Part shown: piece after piece, positions 50,876-59,063 of the stretch
Layout: each line of letters begins with the position of its first letter
How positions within the stretch are numbered: position 1 is the first letter of the stretch
Assembly (NCBI RefSeq): GCF_900199455.1
Contig: NZ_FZQR01000015.1
Coordinates: 1-64,000 of the forward strand
Direction: 5' to 3'
Length of the DNA stretch: 64,000 nucleotides
Source: Mesorhizobium carmichaelinearum
GTDB lineage: Bacteria > Pseudomonadota > Alphaproteobacteria > Rhizobiales > Rhizobiaceae
Program-made: the position numbers and the translations under genes
Notes under the pieces: model-generated
What the model was told of the DNA's origin: nothing
What the model saw: only the letters and a program-made list of their open reading frames with translations
The model's database searches: none

Positions 50876-52840
50876 CTACACGTTCTGCCCCTCGACGAAC
50901 CGCACCAGCACCGTCCCGTCAGAGACCTGCGCACCTTCCACGGCGATCTCGGCAACCACCCCGTCATGGGGGGCGGCGATGGTGTGCTCCATCTTCATTG
51001 CCTCGAGGATCAGCAGCGCTTGTCCCTTGATCACCGCGTCGCCCTTCGCCACGCGCACAAGCTTGACTAGGCCCGGCATCGGCGCGCGCAGACTGCCGGA
51101 GGCGGCAGCCGCGTCATCGCTCCGTGCCAACGGGTCCGGTACCGCGAATGTATAGCCGACGGCGCCTTCGAACACCGTGATGTGGCCTGGCCAGCGGGCG
51201 AGGCAGGGAACGGCGCGAAAATCATGTGCATTGGCGCTGTCATAGGGCGCACCTAGCGCCACCTGGAAGCGCCCGTCCGGCCGCACCGAAACCTTTGCCA
51301 AAATATCGGCCTCGCCGAACTTCAGTCGCATGCGCCGCGCCACGCCGTGGAAATGCGCGTAGCCGGAAAGCGAAGACCATGGCTCGTTCGATGGCGGCAA
51401 AGCTTCTGCGCCGGAGGCGGCAAGGGCGGCAGCCGCGACGATTTCGCCGGTCGGCGGTGCGACCTCGGTCAGGGCCGCCTGATGTCTGCCGATCAGGCCG
51501 GTGTCGACGTCACCAGCGCAAAAGTCCGGATCGCCGGCAAGCGCGGCAAGAAAGGCGGTGTTGACGGTGGAGCCGGCAATTTCTGTTTGTGACAGCGCCA
51601 CACCGAGGGCTTCCAGCGCTGACTGCCTGTCCTTTGCATGGACCACCAGCTTCGCGATCATCGGATCGTAATAGGGCGAGATGGCATCGCCGGCCCGTAC
51701 GCCGGTCTCGATGCGCATCGCGGCACCATCGGGTGCAGCCTCGGGAAACTTCAAATGATGCAGCGTGCCCGTCGCCGGCAGGAATCCCTTTGCCGCGTCC
51801 TCCGCATAGATGCGCGCCTCGAAGGCATGGCCGGCCAGCACGATCTCGCTCTGCGTCTTCGGCAGCTTTTCGCCGCTGGCGACCCGCAACTGCCACTCGA
51901 CCAGGTCGGTGCCGGTGACCATTTCGGTGACCGGATGCTCGACCTGCAGGCGGGTGTTCATTTCCATGAACCAAAAGCGGTCGGCCTGGAGGCCTTGCGA
52001 GGCATCGACGATGAATTCGATGGTGCCGGCGCCGGAATAGTTGATCGCCTTGGCGGCCTTCACCGCCGCTTCCGTCATCGCCTTGCGCAGCGCCGGCGTC
52101 ATGCCGGGGGCGGGCGCCTCCTCGATCACCTTCTGGTGGCGGCGCTGCGCCGAGCAGTCGCGCTCATAGAGATGCACGGCATCGCCGAAATTATCGCCGA
52201 ACACCTGCACCTCGATATGCCGCGGCTTATCGACATATTTTTCGACCAGCACGCGGTCGTCGCCGAAAGCAGCCTTCGCCTCGCGCCGGGCACTGGACAG
52301 CGCCTCGGAGAAATCATCGGGATGCTCGACGCGCCGCATGCCCTTGCCGCCGCCGCCGGCGCGCGCCTTGATCAGCACGGGATAACCGATCTCGCGTGCT
52401 TTGGACGCAAGCAGGACGATCTCCTGCGCCTCGCCATGGTAACCCGGCACCACCGGCACGCCGGCCTTTTCCATCAGCCGCTTGGCGGCGTCCTTGAGCC
52501 CCATGGCGCGGATCGAGGCCGCCGACGGGCCAATGAAGGTGAGCCCGGCCGCCACAACCTGGTCGACGAAATCGGGATTTTCCGAGAGGAAGCCGTAACC
52601 GGGATGGATGGCCTGTGCTCCCGTCGAAAGCGCCGCCGCGACAATCTTGTCACCGCGCAAATAGCTCTCGCCGACAGGCGAGGGGCCGATATGAACAGCC
52701 TCGTCGGCCATCTCGACATGCAGCGATTTCGCGTCGGCATCCGAATAGACCGCGACGGTGCGCACGCCGAGCTTGCGGGCCGTGCGGACGACACGGCAAG
52801 CGATCTCGCCCCGATTGGCGATCAGGATTTTGCTAAACAT
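50876..52840 (-). CDS. mccA: Methylcrotonyl-CoA carboxylase biotin-containing alpha subunit
   Basis: 654 aa from ATG 52840 (MFSKILIANRGEIACRVV), GGGAGG upstream. Biotin carboxylase domain (1-450: ATP-grasp with GGGGKGMRRVEHPDDF, and EMNTRLQVEHPVTE), a BT linker domain, and a C-terminal biotinyl domain with ILEAMKMEH (Lys is biotinylated). Together with MccB it converts 3-methylcrotonyl-CoA to 3-methylglutaconyl-CoA in leucine breakdown. It is separated from mccB by three other genes on the same strand. An acetyl- or propionyl-CoA carboxylase role is less likely given ivd and mccB nearby. Confidence 0.92.
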   Translation of the reverse strand: MFSKILIANRGEIACRVVRTARKLGVRTVAVYSDADAKSLHVEMADEAVHIGPSPVGESYLRGDKIVAAALSTGAQAIHPGYGFLSENPDFVDQVVAAGLTFIGPSAASIRAMGLKDAAKRLMEKAGVPVVPGYHGEAQEIVLLASKAREIGYPVLIKARAGGGGKGMRRVEHPDDFSEALSSARREAKAAFGDDRVLVEKYVDKPRHIEVQVFGDNFGDAVHLYERDCSAQRRHQKVIEEAPAPGMTPALRKAMTEAAVKAAKAINYSGAGTIEFIVDASQGLQADRFWFMEMNTRLQVEHPVTEMVTGTDLVEWQLRVASGEKLPKTQSEIVLAGHAFEARIYAEDAAKGFLPATGTLHHLKFPEAAPDGAAMRIETGVRAGDAISPYYDPMIAKLVVHAKDRQSALEALGVALSQTEIAGSTVNTAFLAALAGDPDFCAGDVDTGLIGRHQAALTEVAPPTGEIVAAAALAASGAEALPPSNEPWSSLSGYAHFHGVARRMRLKFGEADILAKVSVRPDGRFQVALGAPYDSANAHDFRAVPCLARWPGHITVFEGAVGYTFAVPDPLARSDDAAAASGSLRAPMPGLVKLVRVAKGDAVIKGQALLILEAMKMEHTIAAPHDGVVAEIAVEGAQVSDGTVLVRFVEGQNV

Positions 52841-52889
52841 GGAGCCTCCCGGGTCTGTCTCGGGCGGCGCCATTCGGGTAGGCGCCGGC

Positions 52890-53255
52890 CTACTTCGAAG
52901 CGGCGATCTCGCAGGGGCCGCCGTTCGTCACCTTGTAGTGCGCGCGCGTGGCCACGCAGGATTTCATCGCAGCCGCCTCGGCGACCTTCTGCGACGGCGC
53001 ATTCAGGCGTGAGCCGCATATGATGTAGAGTGACGTCACTCTGGTATATGGCGTGGTGGCGTAGGCGGAATGGCCACCGGCCGCGACATAGGCCTTGTAG
53101 GCCTTGTTGCATGGCGACTTCGCATCTCTGGTCAACGCCGGCGGGAACCGCTTGTCTCCCTCGCTGCCTGCCAGCGAGCCGGCGGTGCCGACACTGGGAA
53201 TGGCCACTATCAGCAAGCCCGCGAATATCGAGGTGACTACTCGTTTGGATTTCAT
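52890..53255 (-). CDS. Secreted cysteine-containing protein, tandem paralogue 1
   Basis: 121 aa. Signal peptide (MKSKRVVTSIFAGLLIVAI, cleavage near GTAG). Mature protein with SLAGSEGDKRFPPAL, NKAYKAYVAAGGHSAYATTP and SLYIICGSRLNAPSQK, and four mature cysteines. Over half identical to the next gene (53295-53663), so a recent duplication. Family not recognised. Lies between mccA and the macro-domain gene, 50 bp from the mccA start, on the same strand. Confidence 0.8.
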   Translation of the reverse strand: MKSKRVVTSIFAGLLIVAIPSVGTAGSLAGSEGDKRFPPALTRDAKSPCNKAYKAYVAAGGHSAYATTPYTRVTSLYIICGSRLNAPSQKVAEAAAMKSCVATRAHYKVTNGGPCEIAASK

Positions 53256-53294
53256 TCTGCTTTCCCCATTCGGAAAAAAGTCTCGGCTGGTTGC

Positions 53295-53663
53295 CTACTT
53301 CGATGCCGAGATCGCGCAGCCGCCGCTTGCGGTCTTGACCTTCCACTTCGACAGGCCGGCCTGGCAGCCGCGCAGCGCCATTTCTTCCGCTGCCTTCTGG
53401 GACGGCGCGTTGAGCTTCGTGCCGCAGATGATGTAGAGGTCGACAACGCGCGAATAAAAGGTCGTGGCGTAGGCCGAATGACCGCCCGCCGCGACATAGG
53501 CCTTGTAGGCAACGTTGCATTCGCCCGAGCCTAGAGTCGGCGGAAAACGCACGTCTCCCTTGCTGCCTGAAAGCGACCCCGCTTGGCTGTACCCTGTTGT
53601 CGAGAATATTAGAGGGATGGAAATTATCGAAGCGGCAGCTATCTGGCAATATTTCAGTTTCAT
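53295..53663 (-). CDS. Secreted cysteine-containing protein, tandem paralogue 2
   Basis: 122 aa from ATG 53663; a GTG two codons earlier (53669) is possible. Signal peptide ends near SQAGS. Mature part shares SLSGSKGDVRFPP, YKAYVAAGGHSAYATTF and LYIICGTKLNAPSQK with paralogue 1; four mature cysteines (GECNVAY, IICGTK, RGCQAG, GGCAIS) at matching places. The lengths of conserved and variable parts suggest a small disulphide-bonded periplasmic domain. Unknown function. Confidence 0.8.
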   Translation of the reverse strand: MKLKYCQIAAASIISIPLIFSTTGYSQAGSLSGSKGDVRFPPTLGSGECNVAYKAYVAAGGHSAYATTFYSRVVDLYIICGTKLNAPSQKAAEEMALRGCQAGLSKWKVKTASGGCAISASK

Positions 53664-53783
53664 TTCCACCCTGTCCCCATTGATCTGAGCGGGATGAGCA
53701 GTAGCGAATGTTTTGCCTCGCCGCTAGTTCGTTGGCGCGGATTCGAGTTTGCCTATGCTGATGAATCGGTTGGTCCATACAGT

Positions 53784-54314
53784 TCAGCCTTCCCTAAGCG
53801 CAGCAACGGTTCGCTGGTATAGTTGCGCCGTTTGCTCGTCGAAGCAGCAGAAGATGACGGTTTCGGGCATGTTTTTCTCTTCGACGACCATGCTGACCGT
53901 GCCGACGGCGATCTTGGTCGCCTCATCTTTCGGGTAGCGGTAGACACCGGTCGAGATCGCCGGAAACGCCACCGAACGGCAATTGTTGGCGGCCGCGAGC
54001 TCCAGCGACCTGCGATAGCAGGAGGCCAGCAGTTCGGCTTCGCCCTTGCCGCCGCCTTGCCAGACTGGTCCGACCGTGTGGATGATGTGCCGAGCCGGCA
54101 GTTTATAACCCTTGGTGATCTTGGCGTCGCCGACCTTGCATCCGTTCAGCATCCGGCATTCGAACTCGAGTTCGCGGCCCGCCGCGCGATGGATGGCGCC
54201 ATCGACCCCGCCGCCACCGAGCAGCGACGAATTGGCGGCATTGACGATGGCGTCGACATCCAGCTTCGTGATGTCGCCGATGTGGATGCGGAGCCTGTCC
54301 AGCGCCTTGCTCAT
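53784..54314 (-). CDS. Macro-domain protein, ADP-ribose/O-acyl-ADP-ribose binding or hydrolase (YmdB-like)
   Basis: 176 aa from ATG 54314, one base after the mccB stop codon (TGA-G-ATG), so strongly coupled to mccB. Macro-domain motifs: IHIGDITKLDVDAIVNAANS, GGGGVDGAIHRAAG, GDAKITKGYKLPARHIIHTVG, FPAISTGVYRYP. These form the ADP-ribose pocket; relatives remove acyl groups from O-acyl-ADP-ribose or ADP-ribose from proteins. An in-frame extension to 54464 is the mccB region in another frame and is rejected. Confidence 0.92.
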   Translation of the reverse strand: MSKALDRLRIHIGDITKLDVDAIVNAANSSLLGGGGVDGAIHRAAGRELEFECRMLNGCKVGDAKITKGYKLPARHIIHTVGPVWQGGGKGEAELLASCYRRSLELAAANNCRSVAFPAISTGVYRYPKDEATKIAVGTVSMVVEEKNMPETVIFCCFDEQTAQLYQRTVAALREG

Positions 54315-54315
54315 C

Positions 54316-55923
54316 TCACATCCTGAACACGCCGAAGCGCGTGTCCTCGATTTCGGCGTTGAGCGCCGCGGAAAGGCTGAGCGCCAGCACCTCGCGCGTC
54401 TTCGCCGGATCGATGATGCCGTCGTCCCAGAGGCGGGCGGACGAGTAGAGCGGATGGCCCTCATGCTCGTATTTCATCAGGATCGGCTTCTTGAATTTCG
54501 CCTCCTCCTCCGCGCTCCACTCCCCGCCCTTGCGCTCGATGCCTTCGCGCTTGACCATGGCAAGCACGGTTGCCGCCTGCTCGCCGCCCATCACCGAGAT
54601 GCGGGCGTTCGGCCACATCCACAGGAAGCGCGGGGAATAGGCGCGGCCGCACATGCCGTAATTGCCGGCGCCGAACGAACCGCCGATGATGACGGTCACC
54701 TTCGGCACCCTGGCGGTGGCAACCGCCATCACCAGCTTGGCGCCGTCCTTGGCAATGCCGCCGGCCTCGTATTTCCGGCCAACCATGAAGCCGGTGATGT
54801 TCTGCAGGAAGACCAGTGGGATCCTGCGCTGGCAGCACAATTCGATGAAGTGCGCGCCCTTCAGCGCGCTTTCGGAAAACAGCACACCATTATTGGCGAT
54901 GATGCCGACCGGCATGCCGTGGAGATGGGCAAAGCCGGTAATCAGCGTTGTGCCGTAGTTCTGCTTGAACTCGTCGAATTCGGACCCGTCGACAAGGCGC
55001 GCGATCACCTCGCGCACATCATAAGGCTGGCGCAGATCGGTCGGCACGACGCCATAGAGTTCGTCCGCCGGATGAAGTGGCGGAATCGATCTCTGTAAGT
55101 TCAGACTTACGGTCTTGTTCCGATTCAGGTTTTTGACGATGCGACGGCAGATGGCGAGCGCATGTTCGTCGTCCATCGCGTAATGGTCGGCGACGCCGGA
55201 AAGCCGCGTATGCACGTCCGCGCCACCCAGATCCTCGGCACTGACATCTTCACCGGTGGCCGCCTTCACCAGCGGCGGTCCGCCGAGGAAGATGGTCGCC
55301 TGGTTGCGCACCATGATCGTCTCGTCCGACATCGCCGGCACATAGGCGCCGCCAGCCGTGCAGGACCCCATGACGCAGGCGATCTGCGGGATGCCGGCGG
55401 CTGACATGTTGGCCTGGTTGTAGAAGATGCGGCCGAAATGCTCGCGGTCGGGAAACACCTCGTCCTGGTTGGGCAGGTTGGCGCCGCCGCTGTCGACCAG
55501 ATAGATGCAAGGCAGATTGTTCTGCAGCGCGATCTCCTGCGCGCGCAGGTGCTTTTTCACCGTCAGCGGGTAGTAGGTGCCGCCTTTCACCGTGGCGTCG
55601 TTGACGACGACCATAACTTCGGTGCCCTCGACACGGCCGACGCCGGCGATCATGCCGGCCGAGGAAATCTCCTCGCCATACATCGACCACGCTGCGAACT
55701 GTCCAATTTCGAGGAACGGCGAGCCGGTGTCGAGCAATTGCGCGAGCCGTTCGCGCGGCAACAGCTTGCCGCGCGAGATGTGGCGCTCGCGCGCCTCCTC
55801 CGAGCCGCCGCGTTCGACAGTGGCGGCTTTTTCGGCGATGTCGGCGACCAGTGCGCGCATGCGCTCGGCATTGGCGCGAAAGGTGTCGGAGGAAGGCGAG
55901 ATCTGAGAGGTGAGGGTGGTCAT
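54316..55923 (-). CDS. mccB: Methylcrotonyl-CoA carboxylase beta subunit (carboxyltransferase)
   Basis: 535 aa from ATG 55923 (MTTLTSQISPSSDTFRAN); an in-frame start at 55959 overlaps the hicA operator and is unlikely. Two crotonase-like halves: GGTYYPLTVKKHLRAQEIAL, LVDSGGANLPNQDEVFPD, CVMGSCTAGGAYVPAMSDE; and FLQNITGFMVGRKYEAGGI, GAGNYGMCGRAYSPRFLWMW. Accepts carboxyl from biotin of MccA. Second enzyme of the leucine pathway here, after Ivd. Confidence 0.95.
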   Translation of the reverse strand: MTTLTSQISPSSDTFRANAERMRALVADIAEKAATVERGGSEEARERHISRGKLLPRERLAQLLDTGSPFLEIGQFAAWSMYGEEISSAGMIAGVGRVEGTEVMVVVNDATVKGGTYYPLTVKKHLRAQEIALQNNLPCIYLVDSGGANLPNQDEVFPDREHFGRIFYNQANMSAAGIPQIACVMGSCTAGGAYVPAMSDETIMVRNQATIFLGGPPLVKAATGEDVSAEDLGGADVHTRLSGVADHYAMDDEHALAICRRIVKNLNRNKTVSLNLQRSIPPLHPADELYGVVPTDLRQPYDVREVIARLVDGSEFDEFKQNYGTTLITGFAHLHGMPVGIIANNGVLFSESALKGAHFIELCCQRRIPLVFLQNITGFMVGRKYEAGGIAKDGAKLVMAVATARVPKVTVIIGGSFGAGNYGMCGRAYSPRFLWMWPNARISVMGGEQAATVLAMVKREGIERKGGEWSAEEEAKFKKPILMKYEHEGHPLYSSARLWDDGIIDPAKTREVLALSLSAALNAEIEDTRFGVFRM

Positions 55924-55936
55924 TGACGAACCTTTG

Positions 55937-55959
55937 GTGATATCATATTTTAGTATCAC
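55937..55959. promoter_or_regulatory. Probable operator between mccB and hicA
   Basis: Inverted repeat GTGATA-N11-TATCAC in an AT-rich stretch, 14 bp before the mccB start and about 70 bp before hicA. Candidate site for HicB autoregulation or for the mcc regulator. Confidence 0.4.
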
Positions 55960-56028
55960 TTTGGGCTCTCGCCCTAACCCGAGAGGAGCTGACTATCATG
56001 GTATTCGATTTGGCGAGGGCGAAAAGTC

Positions 56029-56274
56029 ATGAAAGCCGCGCATCGGCAGACGCTGGACAAGATATTTGCGAATCCGGTCAGTGCTTCGATCAAATGGCGA
56101 GATGTCGAGGCATTGTTGATAGCTGAGGTCTCGGAAGGCAGCGGCTCGCGGGTCCGGTTCACTATTTCCGGCCAGACCCTGTTCCTGCACCGACCCCATC
56201 CATCGCCTGACACGAAGCGATGGGCGGTCAGGGACATCAGAGAATTTTTGACGAACGTTGGACTACGGCCATGA
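56029..56274 (+). CDS. hicA: HicA-type toxin
   Basis: 81 aa. HicA fold (double-stranded RNA-binding-like): IKWRDVEALLIA, SGSRVRFTISGQTLFLHRPH and RWAVRDIREFLTNVG. Contains the usual His in LFLHRPHP. RNA-cleaving toxin. Start ATG 56029. Its stop overlaps the hicB start (ATGA). Lies antisense to the leucine-catabolism genes on both sides. Confidence 0.9.
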   Translation: MKAAHRQTLDKIFANPVSASIKWRDVEALLIAEVSEGSGSRVRFTISGQTLFLHRPHPSPDTKRWAVRDIREFLTNVGLRP

Positions 56275-56639
56275 AACTTTACAAAGGGTATGCTGGGTCG
56301 ATCGAATTCGACGACGAGGACATGGTGTTCCACGGTCGCGTGCTTGGCATTCGCGACATCGTTACCTTCGAAGCTGAGACCGCTGAGGAGTTGGTGAGGT
56401 CGTTCCACGACAGCGTTGATGACTATCTTGCTTTTTGCAAGGAGCACGGCACGGAACCGCAGAAGCCTTACTCCGGCAAGCTCGCTCTGCGCACCACACC
56501 GGAAATCCACGCCTTGCTGGGCAAGGCGGCCGCCAGCGACGGCAAGTCCATCAACCAGTGGGTATCTGACACGCTCGCCGAAGCTGCCCGAAAGCGGGTC
56601 GATGAAAGCTCGACGAAGGTCACCACCCGCGCGCACTAA
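56271..56639 (+). CDS. hicB: HicB-type antitoxin
   Basis: 122 aa from ATG 56271. HicB N-terminal domain (YKGYAGSIEFDDEDMVFHGR ... TAEELVRSFHDSVDDYL) followed by a ribbon-helix-helix-type C-terminus (GKLALRTTPEIHALLGKAAA). Neutralises HicA and probably represses the operon. Ends tail to tail with ivd; the stop codons overlap (56636-56639). Confidence 0.92.
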   Translation: MKLYKGYAGSIEFDDEDMVFHGRVLGIRDIVTFEAETAEELVRSFHDSVDDYLAFCKEHGTEPQKPYSGKLALRTTPEIHALLGKAAASDGKSINQWVSDTLAEAARKRVDESSTKVTTRAH

Positions 56640-57799
56640 ACCCCCTCCGCCATGATCTCGCGGCCGATCAGCCAGCGCCGGATTTCGCTGGTGCCGGCGC
56701 CGATCTCGTAGAGCTTGGCGTCGCGCAGCAACCGCCCGGTCGGATAGTCGTTGATATAGCCATTGCCGCCCAGCAGCTGGAGGGCGTCGAGCGCCATCTG
56801 CGTCGCCTTTTCGGCGGCAAACAAAACGCAGCCGGCGGCGTCCTTGCGTGTCGTCTGGCCGCGATCGCAGGCGGCGGCAACTGCATAGACATAGGCGCGT
56901 GCGGCGTTCATCACCGTGTACATGTCGGCCAGCTTGCCTTGCACCAGCTGGAATTCGCCGATCGGCTGGCCGAACTGCTTGCGCTCGTGCACGTAGGGGA
57001 TCGCCACGTCGAGGCACGCCGCCATCAGGCCGATCGGGCCGCCGGCAAGCACCGTGCGCTCATAGTCGAGGCCCGACATCAGCACTTCGACGCCACGTCC
57101 TTCCTCGTGCAGCACATTGTCGAACGGCACTTCGACATCCGAAAAAACCAACTCCCCGGTGTTGGAGCCGCGCATGCCGAGCTTGTCGAGTTTCTGCGCC
57201 ACGGAAAATCCCGTCATCGCCTTCTCGACGATGAAGGCGGTGATGCCGCGCGATTTTCGCTCCGGATCGGTCTTGGCATAGACGACCAGCGTATCGGCGT
57301 CCGGCCCGTTGGTGATCCACATCTTGGTGCCGTTGAGCACATAGCGGTCATTGCGCTTTTCGGCGCGCAGTTTGAGCGAGACGACATCCGAGCCGGCGCC
57401 GGATTCCGACATCGCCAGCGCGCCGACACGCTCGCCCGAACACAGCGGCGGCAGGAACCTTTCCTTCTGCGCCGGCGTCGCCCAGCGGTTGATCTGGTTG
57501 ACGCAAAGATTGGAATGGGCGCCGTAGGAGAGGCCGACTGAAGCCGAGGCGCGGGAAATCTCTTCCACCGCAATTACATGAGCAAGGTAGCCCATGCCGC
57601 TGCCGCCGAAATCGGGATCGGCGGTGATGCCGAGCAGGCCGAGTTCTCCGAGCTCGCGCCACAGATGCGCCGGAAATTCGTTCTGGCGATCTATGTCGCC
57701 GGCGATCGGCGCGATCCTGTCCTGGGCGAAGCGCCGCACCAGGTCTCGCAACGCCTCGATGTCCTCGTTATGCCCGAAGCTGAGCGTGTTCGTGTACAT
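56636..57799 (-). CDS. ivd: Isovaleryl-CoA dehydrogenase
   Basis: 387 aa from ATG 57799 (MYTNTLSFGHNEDIEALR), AGGAGG upstream. Acyl-CoA dehydrogenase with FAD-binding MSESGAGSDVVSLK and WITNGPDADTLVVYAKT; the catalytic Glu is placed as in isovaleryl-CoA dehydrogenase, in LDYERTVLAGGPIGLM. Oxidises isovaleryl-CoA to 3-methylcrotonyl-CoA, passing electrons to ETF and then ETF-QO (37379-39058). First structural gene of the leucine cluster; mccB follows on the same strand after the inserted hicAB. Confidence 0.93.
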   Translation of the reverse strand: MYTNTLSFGHNEDIEALRDLVRRFAQDRIAPIAGDIDRQNEFPAHLWRELGELGLLGITADPDFGGSGMGYLAHVIAVEEISRASASVGLSYGAHSNLCVNQINRWATPAQKERFLPPLCSGERVGALAMSESGAGSDVVSLKLRAEKRNDRYVLNGTKMWITNGPDADTLVVYAKTDPERKSRGITAFIVEKAMTGFSVAQKLDKLGMRGSNTGELVFSDVEVPFDNVLHEEGRGVEVLMSGLDYERTVLAGGPIGLMAACLDVAIPYVHERKQFGQPIGEFQLVQGKLADMYTVMNAARAYVYAVAAACDRGQTTRKDAAGCVLFAAEKATQMALDALQLLGGNGYINDYPTGRLLRDAKLYEIGAGTSEIRRWLIGREIMAEGV

Positions 57800-57814
57800 G
57801 GCGTTCCTCCTGCC

Positions 57815-57858
57815 GCATGACCCCGAAAATCGACTTCGATTTTCGGAAAGGATCATGC
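57815..57858. repeat. Palindromic intergenic repeat, family A copy 4
   Basis: GCATGACCCCGAAAATCG pairs with CGATTTTCGGAAAGGATCATGC (given in parts GATTTTCGG and GATCATGC) around a 4-nt loop. In the gap between ivd and the TetR-family gene. Confidence 0.85.
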
Positions 57859-57872
57859 GCAAAATTCAAGTG

Positions 57873-58514
57873 CTACAGCGTCCTTTGCACGTCCGAGGGG
57901 CGTGCGGCGCTGTAGGTATCCATCCTCGCGCCAACCAGGCGCATTGTCATTGAAAGATATGTCGCCGTTACTTCAGGGACCGACAGCCGCTCGCCCGGAC
58001 GGAACCAGACGATGACGCCGGTCATCATCTGGATCAGCGCCATGGCCGTCAGGCCGGTGTCCTCGATGCTGAAGGCGCCGGCGTCGGCGCCTTCGCGCAG
58101 GATGATGCGAAGTTCCTTTTCGTAGGCCGTGCGCATGCGCAGGATCTGTGTCAGCCTGTCGGGCGACAGGCTGCGCAATTCCATGTTCGACACATGCGTG
58201 GCGTGCCGGCGCTCGATGTGGAAAGCGATGTGGTTGCGCACATAGGCCGCAAGCTGCTCCACCGGATCGGCGCTGGTTGGCCTGATATGTTCCCAGGCCT
58301 CGCGAAGCCCTTCCATGTGCTCGCGCATCAGGGTGAACAGCAGGTCTTCCTTGGTTGGGAAATAGCGGTAGAGCGCGGCCGCCTGCACGCCGACCTCGGC
58401 GGCCAGCTGGCGCATCGACATCGCCTCGTAGCCATAGCGTGCGATAAGGTTGACCGCCGCTTCGCGGACTGCCGCTTCGGTTCGCTCGCCGTCGGATCCT
58501 GTGGTGCGCGCCAT
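57873..58514 (-). CDS. TetR-family regulator of the leucine cluster (probable)
   Basis: 213 aa from ATG 58514 (MARTTGSDGERTEAAVREA); the extension to 58592 covers the promoter. TetR helix-turn-helix with MSMRQLAAEVGVQAAALYRYFPTK (parts: MRQLAAEVG, ALYRYF), then a ligand-binding C-terminal domain with membrane-like hydrophobic stretch (GLTAMALIQMMTGVIVWF). Located directly upstream of ivd on the same strand. An acyl-CoA-sensing repressor of ivd/mcc genes is inferred from context. Confidence 0.85.
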   Translation of the reverse strand: MARTTGSDGERTEAAVREAAVNLIARYGYEAMSMRQLAAEVGVQAAALYRYFPTKEDLLFTLMREHMEGLREAWEHIRPTSADPVEQLAAYVRNHIAFHIERRHATHVSNMELRSLSPDRLTQILRMRTAYEKELRIILREGADAGAFSIEDTGLTAMALIQMMTGVIVWFRPGERLSVPEVTATYLSMTMRLVGARMDTYSAARPSDVQRTL

Positions 58515-58545
58515 GATCGCCTCGTCAATGCGAAGATAATAAAAC

Positions 58546-58553
58546 GAACGTTC
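58546..58553. promoter_or_regulatory. Palindrome in the TetR promoter
   Basis: GAACGTTC within AAAACGAACGTTCAATT, 32 bp upstream of the regulator start codon; possible autoregulatory site. Confidence 0.4.
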
Positions 58554-58596
58554 AATTAATTCAAGAGAGTCCGATGAATTCAAGACGCACATGCGC

Positions 58597-58881
58597 CTAT
58601 GCGACGATCCTGAAGTCTCCAGGCGTGGTCCAGGTCTCGAACTCCTCCACGTCGACCCGTGAGACCGAAGCGCCCGCCGGGCCTTGCCAGAGCCGTTCGA
58701 TCATGGCCGAAACCGCCGCGTCGGCGCCGGCAAGCCATGCCGTCACCGAGCCGTCTCTTTCGTTGCGCACCCAGCCCACCAGCCCAAGCCCGGCCGCTTC
58801 GCCTCTCGCCCAGATCCTGTAACCGACGCCTTGCACCCTGCCGTATATGCGGGCCTGCACTGCCCTTTTCCGATCGTTCAT
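58597..58881 (-). CDS. acyP: Acylphosphatase
   Basis: 94 aa from ATG 58881 (MNDRKRAVQARIYGRVQG). Catalytic Arg in GRVQGVGYR and Asn in GWVRNERDGSV are in place. Cleaves acyl phosphates such as carbamoyl or acetyl phosphate in the cytosol. Full family length. Confidence 0.95.
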   Translation of the reverse strand: MNDRKRAVQARIYGRVQGVGYRIWARGEAAGLGLVGWVRNERDGSVTAWLAGADAAVSAMIERLWQGPAGASVSRVDVEEFETWTTPGDFRIVA

Positions 58882-59000
58882 GGCGCGCTCCCTTGCATAG
58901 AGTCTGGCGCAAGATCGATCGAAGGCAACTGGCTTTAAGGGGAGTCTATCGAATATGAGCCGAGGCTTGTTCGCAAGATGAATGACTTGATCCAATAAAT

Positions 59001-59017
59001 AGTTGACTTGGTCAACT
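59001..59017. promoter_or_regulatory. MarR-type operator palindrome
   Basis: Perfect inverted repeat AGTTGAC-TTG-GTCAACT, 46 bp before the start codon of the MarR gene; it may contain or overlap the -35 region (TTGACTTG). Confidence 0.7.
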
Positions 59018-59063
59018 TTCCGGTATGATCTGCCGACGTGGAATCTCATGGAAGGCGCCTGAC

